Part shown: positions 5,832-13,147 of the stretch, piece by piece
Layout of the letters: every line of letters begins with the position of its first letter
How positions within the stretch are numbered: position 1 is the first letter of the stretch
Assembly: GCA_026389055.1 (NCBI GenBank)
Contig: JAPLIO010000194.1
Location: 1-15,320, forward strand
Length of the DNA: 15,320 nucleotides
Reading direction: 5' to 3'
From: Candidatus Melainabacteria bacterium
Lineage (GTDB): Bacteria > Cyanobacteriota > Vampirovibrionia > Vampirovibrionales > JAJTHC01
Translations under genes and position numbers: made by a program
Notes under the pieces: generated by a model
Told to the model about the DNA's origin: nothing
Database searches by the model: none
Seen by the model: only the letters and a program-made list of their open reading frames with translations

Positions 5832-7415
5832 TTATATCCCCTTGGGGAAAAGTTCCGTCCAACGGTTGGTAACAGCAGATTGCACGGCTTCGCTCATGGC
5901 AATTTCATCAGGCCATTCCCGAGTAAAACCCTCAGTCTCCCACTTCTTCGTGGCATCAATCCCCACCTTGCTACCATAAGCCCACATCGGCGTAGCATGA
6001 TCCAAAATATCCATCGGCCCTTCTGAAAACGCCATATCCCGCTTGGGATCGGTATTATTAAACACATGCCAAGCCACCGCAGCCACATCCTGCACATTCA
6101 CATGGGCATCGCACACCACCACATATTTACTAAACATCAACTGTCCAAACCCCCACAGGGCACTCATCACCTTGCGGGCATGGCCGGGGAAGCGTTTATT
6201 AATGCTAACAATCACACAATTATGGAACACGCCCTCCCACGGCAAATTCATATCCACAATTTCAGGCAGAAAAATCTTCAACAACGGTAAGAATAGTTGT
6301 TCCGTTGCCTTACCCAAGTAACAATCTTCTTGCGGCGGCTTACCGACAATCGTTGTCATATACGTCGGGTTTTTGCGGTGCGTCATCGCCGTAATGTGGA
6401 AAATCGGGAAGTTATCCGCCAACGAATAATAGCCCGTGTGGTCGCCAAAGGGGCCTTCCCACTTAATTTCATCCAGCAACACATAGCCTTCCAAAATAAT
6501 TTCCGCTTGGGCAGGCACTTCTAAATCCACCGTTTTACATTTGACCAATTCAACCGCTTTTTGATGCAAAAAGCCCGCAAACAACAGCTCATTCAACCCC
6601 TTAGGCAACGGAGCCGTGGCACTGTAAACAATATGCGGCGGGCATCCGAGAGCAACCGCCACTTCAATTCTATCTTTGCCCGCTTTGCGAGCATTTTCAT
6701 ACATGTGGTTACCATCGTGGTGTTTATGCCAGTGCATGCCCGTGGTGCAGTTGTCGTACTTCTGCATGCGGTACATGCCCACGTTGCGTTCGCCTGTGAG
6801 CGGGTCTTTCAAAAAGACGCAAGGCAACGTGATAAACGGCCCACCGTCATCGGGCCAGCAGGTGAGAATCGGTAATTTGTCGAGCATTGGTTGGCTGGTG
6901 TCGGTGATGACGACTTCTTGGCAGGGGGCGGTTTTCCCTCGGAATGGTACGGGGAAGACGTGGCGAAGTTCGGCGTATTGCGGAAGCATTTTCACTTTAT
7001 CCCAAAGCGAACTGCTGGAAAGGGCGGCGAAATCTGGCTTGGCGAAAAAGGCGATACGGTCTTGCCCCGCTTGGTAGCTTTCCATGCCGAGAGCCATTAG
7101 CGTTCGGCGGTGGTTGCCCACGGCGTTGATGAGCAGAGGCACGTCGTAGCCTGTAACGTTGTGGAAGAGGAGGGCTTTGTTTTGGTCTTCGGGCAGTTTG
7201 GAGATGCGGTCGGTGATTTCGGTGATTTCTAGGTGGCAACTGACGGGGGCGTGCACGTCGATAAGTTGGTCGTTTTGGCGGAGGCGGTCGACGAAGGCGG
7301 GTAAGTCGGCATAGTTTTTGGCGAGGCTTTTGGGGATGGTCGGTAGCGTGCTAGTTTTGCTAGCATCAGAAGGTGATTTGGGGATGGTCTGGTTTTTCGG
7401 GGTGGGGTTTGTCAT
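5832..7415 (-). CDS. ubiD: UbiD-family prenylated-FMN-dependent decarboxylase
   Basis: UbiD enzymes use prenylated FMN (made by UbiX) to remove carboxyl groups from aromatic or unsaturated acids, classically 4-hydroxy-3-polyprenylbenzoate in quinone synthesis. The 527-aa product has the family landmarks: ERNVGMYRMQ (209-218) and TTGMHWHKHHDG (224-235) in the cofactor/metal-binding core, PAQAEIILEGYV (301-312) carrying conserved acidic residues, and EGPFGDHTGYYS (320-331). The first ~33 residues are a Thr/Pro/Ser/Lys-rich extension. The length is slightly above the usual ~490-510. It starts 15 nt after the TOPRIM-like gene stop, so it probably shares that transcript, an odd pairing. The A+T content is visibly lower than in those two genes. 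The exact substrate cannot be told; quinone synthesis is the default guess. A composite repeat lies directly at its 3' end. Confidence 0.9.
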   Translation of the reverse strand: MTNPTPKNQTIPKSPSDASKTSTLPTIPKSLAKNYADLPAFVDRLRQNDQLIDVHAPVSCHLEITEITDRISKLPEDQNKALLFHNVTGYDVPLLINAVGNHRRTLMALGMESYQAGQDRIAFFAKPDFAALSSSSLWDKVKMLPQYAELRHVFPVPFRGKTAPCQEVVITDTSQPMLDKLPILTCWPDDGGPFITLPCVFLKDPLTGERNVGMYRMQKYDNCTTGMHWHKHHDGNHMYENARKAGKDRIEVAVALGCPPHIVYSATAPLPKGLNELLFAGFLHQKAVELVKCKTVDLEVPAQAEIILEGYVLLDEIKWEGPFGDHTGYYSLADNFPIFHITAMTHRKNPTYMTTIVGKPPQEDCYLGKATEQLFLPLLKIFLPEIVDMNLPWEGVFHNCVIVSINKRFPGHARKVMSALWGFGQLMFSKYVVVCDAHVNVQDVAAVAWHVFNNTDPKRDMAFSEGPMDILDHATPMWAYGSKVGIDATKKWETEGFTREWPDEIAMSEAVQSAVTNRWTELFPKGI

Positions 7416-7430
7416 GGAGAATTTTTGCCT

Positions 7431-8159
7431 TTAATTTGCAGGGAAGTCTGAACGTAAAACAGAGAGAATGGGGTCTAGAAATGCGAGTGCTTCATGATTA
7501 CTATCTAAATAGCCCTTATTTAAGCCTGCACTAAATTTACAATCGCACCATTGTTCCATAGAAGCTAAGTAAACTTGTGCCTTGGCTTTATCTAAAGATT
7601 TTGGTTGTTTGGGTAGGTTATTACAATTTTCTTCAAACCCAGCCAATACCGCCTGATATTTAGGGTTTGGTAAATGAGTGGCTATTTTCAGGCATAGGGT
7701 TTCCAAATCTTTAAAGTCAGCCCCTTGAACGGTAAATATGCCCATTTTAACTTCTTGACTAATCCATTCCCCTTTTTTAATGACATAGGGGTTATATTGA
7801 TTAAAAGTGCCATCCCAAGTCATTTGATTCTCAGGATTCAACCGATAATTTTTAGAGGTGTTAAATGTTTTTTTAAATCGTTTAGTTGCCTCTTCCAATT
7901 TATCATCACCATCTACAATAACAGTAATACTTCTTGGAATTTCTTGCCCTAATGTCAGCAATAATTCTTCTACAATTCTATTGCTGATATTAGCACCCCC
8001 TCCCCCATCTACAAACTCGGCATCAAAGGTTAGAGTTACATTTTTTTCTAAATCAATCTTCTTCACATCTATTTTCTTTGAAAATAATGTTTTGAAAAAG
8101 TCTACATCTGTTGAACCTTCGCAGAAAATAACATGTTTATCATTATATTTATTTTGCAT
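7431..8159 (-). CDS. TOPRIM-like protein, partner of the upstream ATPase (putative defence)
   Basis: The 242-aa product has the signs of a TOPRIM nuclease fold: a beta-strand ending in a conserved acidic residue (HVIFCEGSTDVDFF, E14), a Gly-rich turn (VDGGGGANIS, 50-59) and a strand with a DxD motif (ITVIVDGDD, D83 and D85). DLETLCL (151-157) supplies further acidic residues. This resembles small TOPRIM proteins of the DUF3226/DUF4435 type that sit beside OLD or AAA15 ATPases; in PARIS the TOPRIM subunit AriB is the toxic nuclease released by its ATPase. Whether this one acts alike is inference. The ribosome site AGAGGA is formed by the last codons of the ATPase gene, 3 nt separate stop and start, and ATPase production should be coupled to this protein. 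No membrane segment or signal peptide is seen. Confidence 0.75.
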   Translation of the reverse strand: MQNKYNDKHVIFCEGSTDVDFFKTLFSKKIDVKKIDLEKNVTLTFDAEFVDGGGGANISNRIVEELLLTLGQEIPRSITVIVDGDDKLEEATKRFKKTFNTSKNYRLNPENQMTWDGTFNQYNPYVIKKGEWISQEVKMGIFTVQGADFKDLETLCLKIATHLPNPKYQAVLAGFEENCNNLPKQPKSLDKAKAQVYLASMEQWCDCKFSAGLNKGYLDSNHEALAFLDPILSVLRSDFPAN

Positions 8160-8162
8160 TGC

Positions 8163-9218
8163 TTATCCTCTGAAATCTGATCCATGTTTTATTAAAATAC
8201 TCATTACCTCTTGGTCAATTTTAACCACTTGAAGATGCTCGCCCACTCGTTGCAATTCGTACACCCGAACTTTTAAGCCTTGCCCACCCTCTTTTACAGG
8301 TTTGGTTAAATCAGGGTTTTCGTTGAGAAGGGTATTCAAGCTTTCCAATAGCTCATATGAATGCGTGGCGATGAATGATTGCTTGCCGTGTTCCAACCCA
8401 GCGGTGGCTAGCAGTTGCCAAAACTGACTTTGCACCGAATAGTGAAACCCATTTTCAGGCTCATCAATTAAAGTAATATTAACATCATCACACGAAACTT
8501 CTGACGGCTCTAAAAAACAAAGTAGTGCAAATAGCTTAATAAAGCCATCTCCCATGTTATCTATAGGTAACAGTTTAGGTAACCCTATATCACAAAACAT
8601 TTCATCTCCAGAAGAAAGACGAATATCTTTCAATGAAGGTTCTATTTTTTGAAGTTCTTCTAAAAGGGACTCTCGTTTTTTATTGTCTAAACTCAACTCT
8701 GCGTATTGAAACGCTGTAAAAGCTTTCATGGGGAAATTACTAGAAAAAATACTGTCTGTCATTTCTGAAAGAGCATACCGAAAAAAGGGCTTAGAAGAGG
8801 GTATAATAACTTCTTGTTCCATCTTTGTATTAGCTGATAGAAATGTTTGTGTGAAGCTTAGCGTGGAATTATCTCTGTTTCTATTAAGCGTTAAACCAAT
8901 GACGTAATCGGTCATATCTTCTTCAGAATCTTTAAAACTACATCTAGTATTTAGTATTGACTGTTTTATATTGAATATATTTTGAATTAATTTATACTCT
9001 TTACCAATAGATTCAGCACCACTCAACAACAAACAAACTAATTTTTTCAACCAACTATTATCAAAAGTATGCCCCTTTAAACGACTTAATCCTACCGCCT
9101 GTAATAGACTGGTTTTACCTGTGTTATTTTTGCCGACAAAGATGTTAATATGCCCTAAGTCATCCAACGTCAGTTTTTTAAAGCCCTTAAAGTTTTCAAC
9201 CGTAAATTGTTCCAACAT
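8163..9218 (-). CDS. AAA/OLD-like ABC-type ATPase (putative defence sensor)
   Basis: The 351-aa product is an SMC/ABC-type ATPase of the AAA_15/AAA_21 group. It opens with LEQFTVENFKGFKKLTLDDLG, typical for this family, and has Walker A VGKNNTGKTS (28-37), a signature-like NMGDGFIKL (221-229), Walker B NITLIDEPENG (247-257, E253 catalytic) and the switch histidine in FIATHS (282-287). The insert between is short and lacks a long coiled coil. Unlike single-chain OLD nucleases it has no C-terminal TOPRIM domain; the next gene supplies one. This two-gene order is that of OLD class 2/Gabija-like and PARIS-like systems. At ~350 aa it looks smaller than the ATPases of those systems. A sigma-70-like promoter lies about 60 nt upstream. 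Confidence 0.85.
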   Translation of the reverse strand: MLEQFTVENFKGFKKLTLDDLGHINIFVGKNNTGKTSLLQAVGLSRLKGHTFDNSWLKKLVCLLLSGAESIGKEYKLIQNIFNIKQSILNTRCSFKDSEEDMTDYVIGLTLNRNRDNSTLSFTQTFLSANTKMEQEVIIPSSKPFFRYALSEMTDSIFSSNFPMKAFTAFQYAELSLDNKKRESLLEELQKIEPSLKDIRLSSGDEMFCDIGLPKLLPIDNMGDGFIKLFALLCFLEPSEVSCDDVNITLIDEPENGFHYSVQSQFWQLLATAGLEHGKQSFIATHSYELLESLNTLLNENPDLTKPVKEGGQGLKVRVYELQRVGEHLQVVKIDQEVMSILIKHGSDFRG

Positions 9219-9276
9219 CTCAAAACCCTACTTTCTCTAAAAAATTTCACACCTCAATAGGCGGGTCAATTAGCAT

Positions 9277-9304
9277 ACTATACCCCCATTGTACCAAAAA
9301 TCAA
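9277..9304 (-). promoter_or_regulatory. Sigma-70-like promoter of the ATPase-TOPRIM-ubiD operon
   Basis: On the minus strand TTGATT (9304-9299) and TATAGT (9282-9277) are separated by 16 nt. The match to TTGACA/TATAAT is 4/6 and 5/6. The leader to the ATPase ATG would be about 50 nt. Confidence 0.5.
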
Positions 9305-9413
9305 CCCACCTAGCTTGCGTTAGAACAAACAACCCTAACGGCCTATGGTTTGAAGCTAAAAATATCGACAGAAGCCAACAATAATGCCCCTTCCGTATTT
9401 TGGGTAGGAAGCG

Positions 9414-9419
9414 TATAAT
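9414..9419 (+). promoter_or_regulatory. Possible -10 box for the proline-rich secreted protein
   Basis: A perfect TATAAT lies 35 nt before the ATG at 9455. No convincing -35 is found at 16-18 nt upstream (TTCCGT is the nearest), so an activator may be needed. Confidence 0.35.
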
Positions 9420-9454
9420 AAAATAAAAGCCCACACCCAGCTGGAAAAAGTACC

Positions 9455-10210
9455 ATGAAAAACAGCCATTACCGTCTATTGCTAGGGCTACTCATCGTTG
9501 TGATGGGGTGGTTGCCTTCGCCTTTTTCTACCTATGCAAATGCCACGGAAGAAAGCAACTACGAAGGGTTTGAAGCTTCGCCCGAAGCGTACAACTTATT
9601 ACCCAACGCACAAGACCCCCCTTCGGCTTCTTCCGCAGGGAAACCCACCCAATTTGACCCCTACGCTGGCCCAAGAGGGTATGTACCCACCCCGAAAACG
9701 CCCCCAGCTTCGCCCAAAAAACGAGGCTTCTTCAGTGCAGGAAAAATAGATCCGCCCCCCTCGCCACCCGCCAAAGAACCCCCTTCAATGCCGAGAGAAT
9801 TCCCCGCCAGTGTGGAACCCCTCTGTAGGCTAGGGGTCAATTTACAGGGGGATTCCCCTGATGCCGTGCTAAAAGCAGGGGTTTATAGGGTGTTTACTTA
9901 CGGAGCGGTTATCAATCCGCAAACCAATGCCATTGTTGGCTTGCCTTCACGGTTAGAGTTGTGGGAACACGGTAAAAAGCGGTTGACTGTTTCGCTGACC
10001 CTCATGCCATGGCAAGCCGAACCTGTAACAGCGTTACCCCCACCGCCTGCCGACGCCCCAAAGGAGGGCATGCTGAACCAAGGACCTTACCGTCGGTTGG
10101 ATGTGGTGATACACCCTTCTGGTGAAACCCTCAAGTTGCAGTATCAACTGGGCGATTTCCACTTGGAAAGCCCGCCGTTGCCTGTTTTACCTTCGTGGGA
10201 AGGCGGATAA
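9455..10210 (+). CDS. Secreted proline-rich protein of unknown function
   Basis: The 251-aa product has a signal peptide (basic MKNSHYR, hydrophobic core 9-20, likely cleavage after YANA, residue 30). A Pro/Ser/Ala-rich region follows (about 50-118) with PPSPPAKEPP-type runs, probably extended and unstructured. The C-terminal part (about 120-240) looks folded, with alternating hydrophobic strands (GVYRVFTYGAVINPQ, LTVSLTLMPW, YRRLDVVIHPSGETLKLQYQ) suggesting a beta-rich domain. It contains one cysteine (C124). No lipobox, cell-wall anchor or catalytic motif is visible, and no family is recognised. It is probably periplasmic or surface-associated. It lies 84 nt upstream of dnaB -35 box but dnaB has its own promoter, so joint function is not implied. 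Confidence 0.7.
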   Translation: MKNSHYRLLLGLLIVVMGWLPSPFSTYANATEESNYEGFEASPEAYNLLPNAQDPPSASSAGKPTQFDPYAGPRGYVPTPKTPPASPKKRGFFSAGKIDPPPSPPAKEPPSMPREFPASVEPLCRLGVNLQGDSPDAVLKAGVYRVFTYGAVINPQTNAIVGLPSRLELWEHGKKRLTVSLTLMPWQAEPVTALPPPPADAPKEGMLNQGPYRRLDVVIHPSGETLKLQYQLGDFHLESPPLPVLPSWEGG

Positions 10211-10231
10211 ACTCATTCTGGTTTACCTCGC

Positions 10232-10259
10232 TTGCAAATAACCTATTTAATTCTATAAA
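10232..10259 (+). promoter_or_regulatory. Sigma-70-like promoter of dnaB
   Basis: TTGCAA (10232-10237) and TATAAA (10254-10259) are separated by 16 nt, matching consensus 4/6 and 5/6. Transcription from here would begin near 10266, downstream of a GTG at 10195, which argues against that GTG as the dnaB start. Confidence 0.55.
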
Positions 10260-10344
10260 ACTTGAAACAGACCCATTGAAGCCACCTCCTGTTTTCTGTA
10301 GAATGAGGGTGTCCCGATTTCACTTGCAAGGCAATTGTAACCCT

Positions 10345-11877
10345 ATGATGATGACCCCCCTTCCGCCCGAAATACCCAATAGTTTACCCACCCTAGAATT
10401 AGATGAGCAAACCCTAAAAGCCTTAGAAGTATTGCCTTTCAGTGGGGTTTCAGCACCACCCAGCCCACAAAGTATGCCTGGCCACCACACCGTGGAAGAT
10501 GGGCTGGATAAGCATGATTTTTCTATTTTAGAACGGGTACCTCCGCAATCTTTAGAAGCTGAACAAGCCCTGTTAGGCGGTGTTTTAATTGACCCTGACG
10601 CCCTAACACGGGTGGTAGATACCGTGCGGAGCGAACATTTTTATCGTCCTTCGCACCGATTATTGTACGAAACGATTTCTAAATTGTTTGAAAAAGGCGA
10701 ACCCATTGATTTAATTTCCGTTTCGGAAACGCTCAAATCTAACAATCAACTGGATGCTATTGGCGGGCGGGCTTATTTGAATGATTTAGCCTTGGCGGTT
10801 ATCACCACAGAAAACTTACCCTATTACGCCCAAGTCATCAAAGAAAAATCGTTGCTACGCCAGCTAATTAAAGCAGGTACTGAAGTGGTTTATGTGGCTT
10901 ACGAAGAATCAAACGCTGAACTAGCTATTGATAAAGCCCAACAAGCGGTGTTCGCCGTAGCCCAGCACGGCATTTCAGATAGTTTAACCGCCATTGAAAA
11001 AATTCTACCTGTAACGTTTGAACAAATTGAAGAACGCAACGCCAATAAAGGTACGCTGATGGGGATGCCTTCAGGGTTTTATGATTTAGACAACTACCTT
11101 TCAGGCTTCCAAAAGTCGGATTTAATCATCCTCGCCGCTCGCCCTTCTATGGGTAAAACAGCGTTTTGTTTGAACATTGTAACCAACGCTGCCCTTAAAG
11201 AAAAAAAACCTGTCCTGTTTTTTAGTTTGGAGATGAGCAAAGAACAGTTGGTACAACGGATGTTGTGTGCCGAAGCCGAAGTAGATGCCCAACGTATACG
11301 GACAGGTGAACTAAACGGAGCAGATTTTGAAAAAATAGCATCCGCCATGGGGCGTTTGGGTGATTCGCCTATTTTCATTGATGACACGCCTTCCATTGGC
11401 GTAATGGAAATGCGAGCCAAAGCCAGAAAATTGATGATGGAACGCGGTGGCGAACCCATTGGCTTAATAGTTATTGACTATTTGCAGTTAATGGAAGGTA
11501 GAAGTTCCAGCAATGGGGGTGGGGAAAACAGGCAGAATGAAATTGCCGCTATTTCAAGGGGGTTAAAGGGCTTGGCACGGGAATTGAAATGCCCTGTGGT
11601 GGCACTTTCCCAGTTGAGCCGTGCGGTGGAATCTCGACCCGATAAGAAGCCGATGCTTTCAGACTTGCGGGAATCAGGCTCAATTGAACAAGATGCGGAT
11701 GTGGTTATGTTTATTTATAGGGATGAGTATTACAACCCTGATACGGATAGACCGGGTATTGCGGATATTATTATTGCCAAACAGCGGAATGGCCCTGTTG
11801 GGAACATTCAGTTGATTTTCCGTAGTAACATTACTCGGTTTATTAACCCGCTGGATACTAAAATTCAGGTATTTTAG
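10345..11877 (+). CDS. dnaB: Replicative DNA helicase DnaB
   Basis: DnaB is the hexameric helicase that unwinds DNA 5'-3' at the replication fork and binds DnaG primase. From the ATG at 10345 it has 510 aa. The N-terminal domain starts with RVPPQSLEAEQALLGGVLID (64-83). The RecA-like motor has Walker A ARPSMGKT (265-272), FFSLEMS (292-298), Walker B IGLIVIDYLQLM (372-383), ALSQLSRAVESRPDKKPMLSDLR (420-442) and the sensor region IEQDADVVMFIYR (447-459). No intein interrupts the motifs. A Pro-rich extension of about 60 residues precedes the usual start, longer than normal. Start choice: three ATGs at 10345-10353 follow an AAGG; an in-frame ATG at 10303 has no ribosome site, and a GTG at 10195 lies upstream of the promoter. 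It is convergent with the flagellin gene, 6 nt apart. Confidence 0.93.
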   Translation: MMMTPLPPEIPNSLPTLELDEQTLKALEVLPFSGVSAPPSPQSMPGHHTVEDGLDKHDFSILERVPPQSLEAEQALLGGVLIDPDALTRVVDTVRSEHFYRPSHRLLYETISKLFEKGEPIDLISVSETLKSNNQLDAIGGRAYLNDLALAVITTENLPYYAQVIKEKSLLRQLIKAGTEVVYVAYEESNAELAIDKAQQAVFAVAQHGISDSLTAIEKILPVTFEQIEERNANKGTLMGMPSGFYDLDNYLSGFQKSDLIILAARPSMGKTAFCLNIVTNAALKEKKPVLFFSLEMSKEQLVQRMLCAEAEVDAQRIRTGELNGADFEKIASAMGRLGDSPIFIDDTPSIGVMEMRAKARKLMMERGGEPIGLIVIDYLQLMEGRSSSNGGGENRQNEIAAISRGLKGLARELKCPVVALSQLSRAVESRPDKKPMLSDLRESGSIEQDADVVMFIYRDEYYNPDTDRPGIADIIIAKQRNGPVGNIQLIFRSNITRFINPLDTKIQVF

Positions 11878-11883
11878 ATAATA

Positions 11884-12786
11884 CTACTGCAATAACTGCA
11901 ATACATTTTTATTCTGCACATTGGCTTGCGATAAAATGGCGGTTGCCGCATTCTGCAATACTTGAGCCTGCGTGTATTCCGCCGATGCCTTCGCCACGTC
12001 CGTATCCACCAACCGAGATTTTGACCCCGATAAATTATTCACATGCAGTTCCAAATAATCGCCAGCCCGCTGTAGCTGGTTACTAAAAGCACCCACTGTT
12101 GCCCGTTGCGTATTCAATTGCTTAATAGCGTTATCCGTATCTTGCAAAAACAACAAGGCTTTATCGGAAGAATCAATTTGAGAAACCCCGTTGTTGTAAA
12201 TATCATCCAACGTCATGGCAGACCACCGAGCAGGGCTAGTGTAAGCCGTACCATACAGTTTCAATGCAGTACCACTGCTGTTAGCAAATGCCGTGGTTAA
12301 ATCAATGGTATTACTGGCAGGGTCTGAACCAATGCCCGCCTGAATTCTGGCTTCAGTGGTGGTGCCATCCAACAATTTAACGCCGTTAAACTGGGCTTCT
12401 GCTGAACGCCGATTGACATCTTCCACAATACTTCTAATTTCTTGAGCCAACACGCCTCGTTGTTCGGAAGAATTTAAATCAGAGGATAGTTGCACGGCAA
12501 GTTCCCGAATCCGTTGTAGCCCATCGGTAACGGTGGATAAAGCCCCTTCAGTAACATCCAGCATGGAAGTGCCATCTTGCACATTTTGAATGGCTCTGCT
12601 ACTGGCTTGAATTTCGTTGGTCATGCGTTGTGAAATGGAATAGGCGGAAGCATCATCTGAAGACCGTGCCACTTTAAAACCAGAAGCTATTTGCCCTGCC
12701 GCTTGGGTGGTACGCTGGGTATTGAATTGCAATGTTTTTAACGCTTTTAGGGCATTGATATTGGTATTGATAAAATTTAAAGGCAT
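11884..12786 (-). CDS. Flagellin (short, D0/D1 only)
   Basis: This is the subunit of the flagellar filament, exported through the FlhB-containing apparatus. The 300-aa product has a flagellin N-terminal domain (MPLNFINTNINALKALKTLQ, ASGFKVARSSDDASAYSISQRM at 35-55, IRELAVQLSSD at 93-103, NGVKLLDG at 134-141) and C-terminal domain (VGAFSNQLQRA at 231-241, SRLVDTDVAKASAEYTQAQVLQNAATAILSQAN at 257-289, ending VLQLLQ). The variable middle (about 145-205) is very short, so the outer D2/D3 domains are essentially missing. ATG at 12786 is preferred over an in-frame TTG two codons earlier: GAGAG lies 9 nt before it, and flagellins usually start MPLxINTN. There is a long inverted repeat in the upstream region. 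Confidence 0.93.
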   Translation of the reverse strand: MPLNFINTNINALKALKTLQFNTQRTTQAAGQIASGFKVARSSDDASAYSISQRMTNEIQASSRAIQNVQDGTSMLDVTEGALSTVTDGLQRIRELAVQLSSDLNSSEQRGVLAQEIRSIVEDVNRRSAEAQFNGVKLLDGTTTEARIQAGIGSDPASNTIDLTTAFANSSGTALKLYGTAYTSPARWSAMTLDDIYNNGVSQIDSSDKALLFLQDTDNAIKQLNTQRATVGAFSNQLQRAGDYLELHVNNLSGSKSRLVDTDVAKASAEYTQAQVLQNAATAILSQANVQNKNVLQLLQ

Positions 12787-12812
12787 GCTCAAAGACTCTC
12801 TTTCTCTCTAAC

Positions 12813-12952
12813 GGAAGCTCTGAAAAGGCTCCATAAGGCGTGCTAACTTCGTTATTGTGGTACTCATTCGGTTATTTACCTAGTGTAAACGCCCATCATT
12901 GCGTTCCTCATGCCTCGTTATCCCATCCTTCTGAAACCTTTTCAGAGCTTCC
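12813..12952. repeat. Inverted repeat (perfect 16-bp arms) upstream of flagellin
   Basis: GGAAGCTCTGAAAAGG (12813-12828) and its exact reverse complement (12937-12952) are 108 nt apart, and the interior has weaker complementarity (for example GGCGT/ACGCC). The left arm begins about 27 nt before the flagellin ATG. It could be a structured 5' leader or a small palindromic element. No clear sigma-28 promoter was found. The remaining part of 12953-13077 is A+T-rich and shows no gene. Confidence 0.55.
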
Positions 12953-13077
12953 TAACATCGATTTTTTCTTGATTTAGCTCTCTGGGTACCGCTGATAGAT
13001 TATTAAAAAAGTTGCAATAACGTTACAATTAGGGGTCAATTATTAATTCGGTTGTAAAATAGGGAACTATAGACACT

Positions 13078-13097
13078 TCCTCTAGCTAGAGGAGGAG
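13078..13097 (+). promoter_or_regulatory. Hairpin-embedded strong ribosome binding site of the TPR gene
   Basis: TCCTCT (13078-13083) and AGAGGA (13088-13093) can form a 6-bp stem with loop AGCT. The Shine-Dalgarno AGGAGGAG (13090-13097) overlaps its 3' arm. It is 6 nt before an in-frame CTG at 13103 and 50 nt before the first ATG, so it fits the CTG much better. Confidence 0.5.
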
Positions 13098-13147
13098 TAC
13101 TTCTGAAAAATTTCCTATCCACACAAACGAAAAAAAAGATTTCCCCT

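Noticed and set aside
6676..7239. Several overlapping frames antisense to ubiD
   Set aside because: They are shadows of a G+C-richer coding region and lack ribosome sites and protein-like features.
10195..10344. N-terminal extension of DnaB from a GTG
   Set aside because: It overlaps the upstream gene and a good promoter at 10232-10259 would start transcription after it; the residues are unlike DnaB.
12953..13000. Sigma-28-like flagellar promoter near GCTGATAG
   Set aside because: It points toward the TPR gene, the spacing is 13-14 instead of 15 and the -35 is poor; on the flagellin strand only a wrongly spaced TAAA is present.
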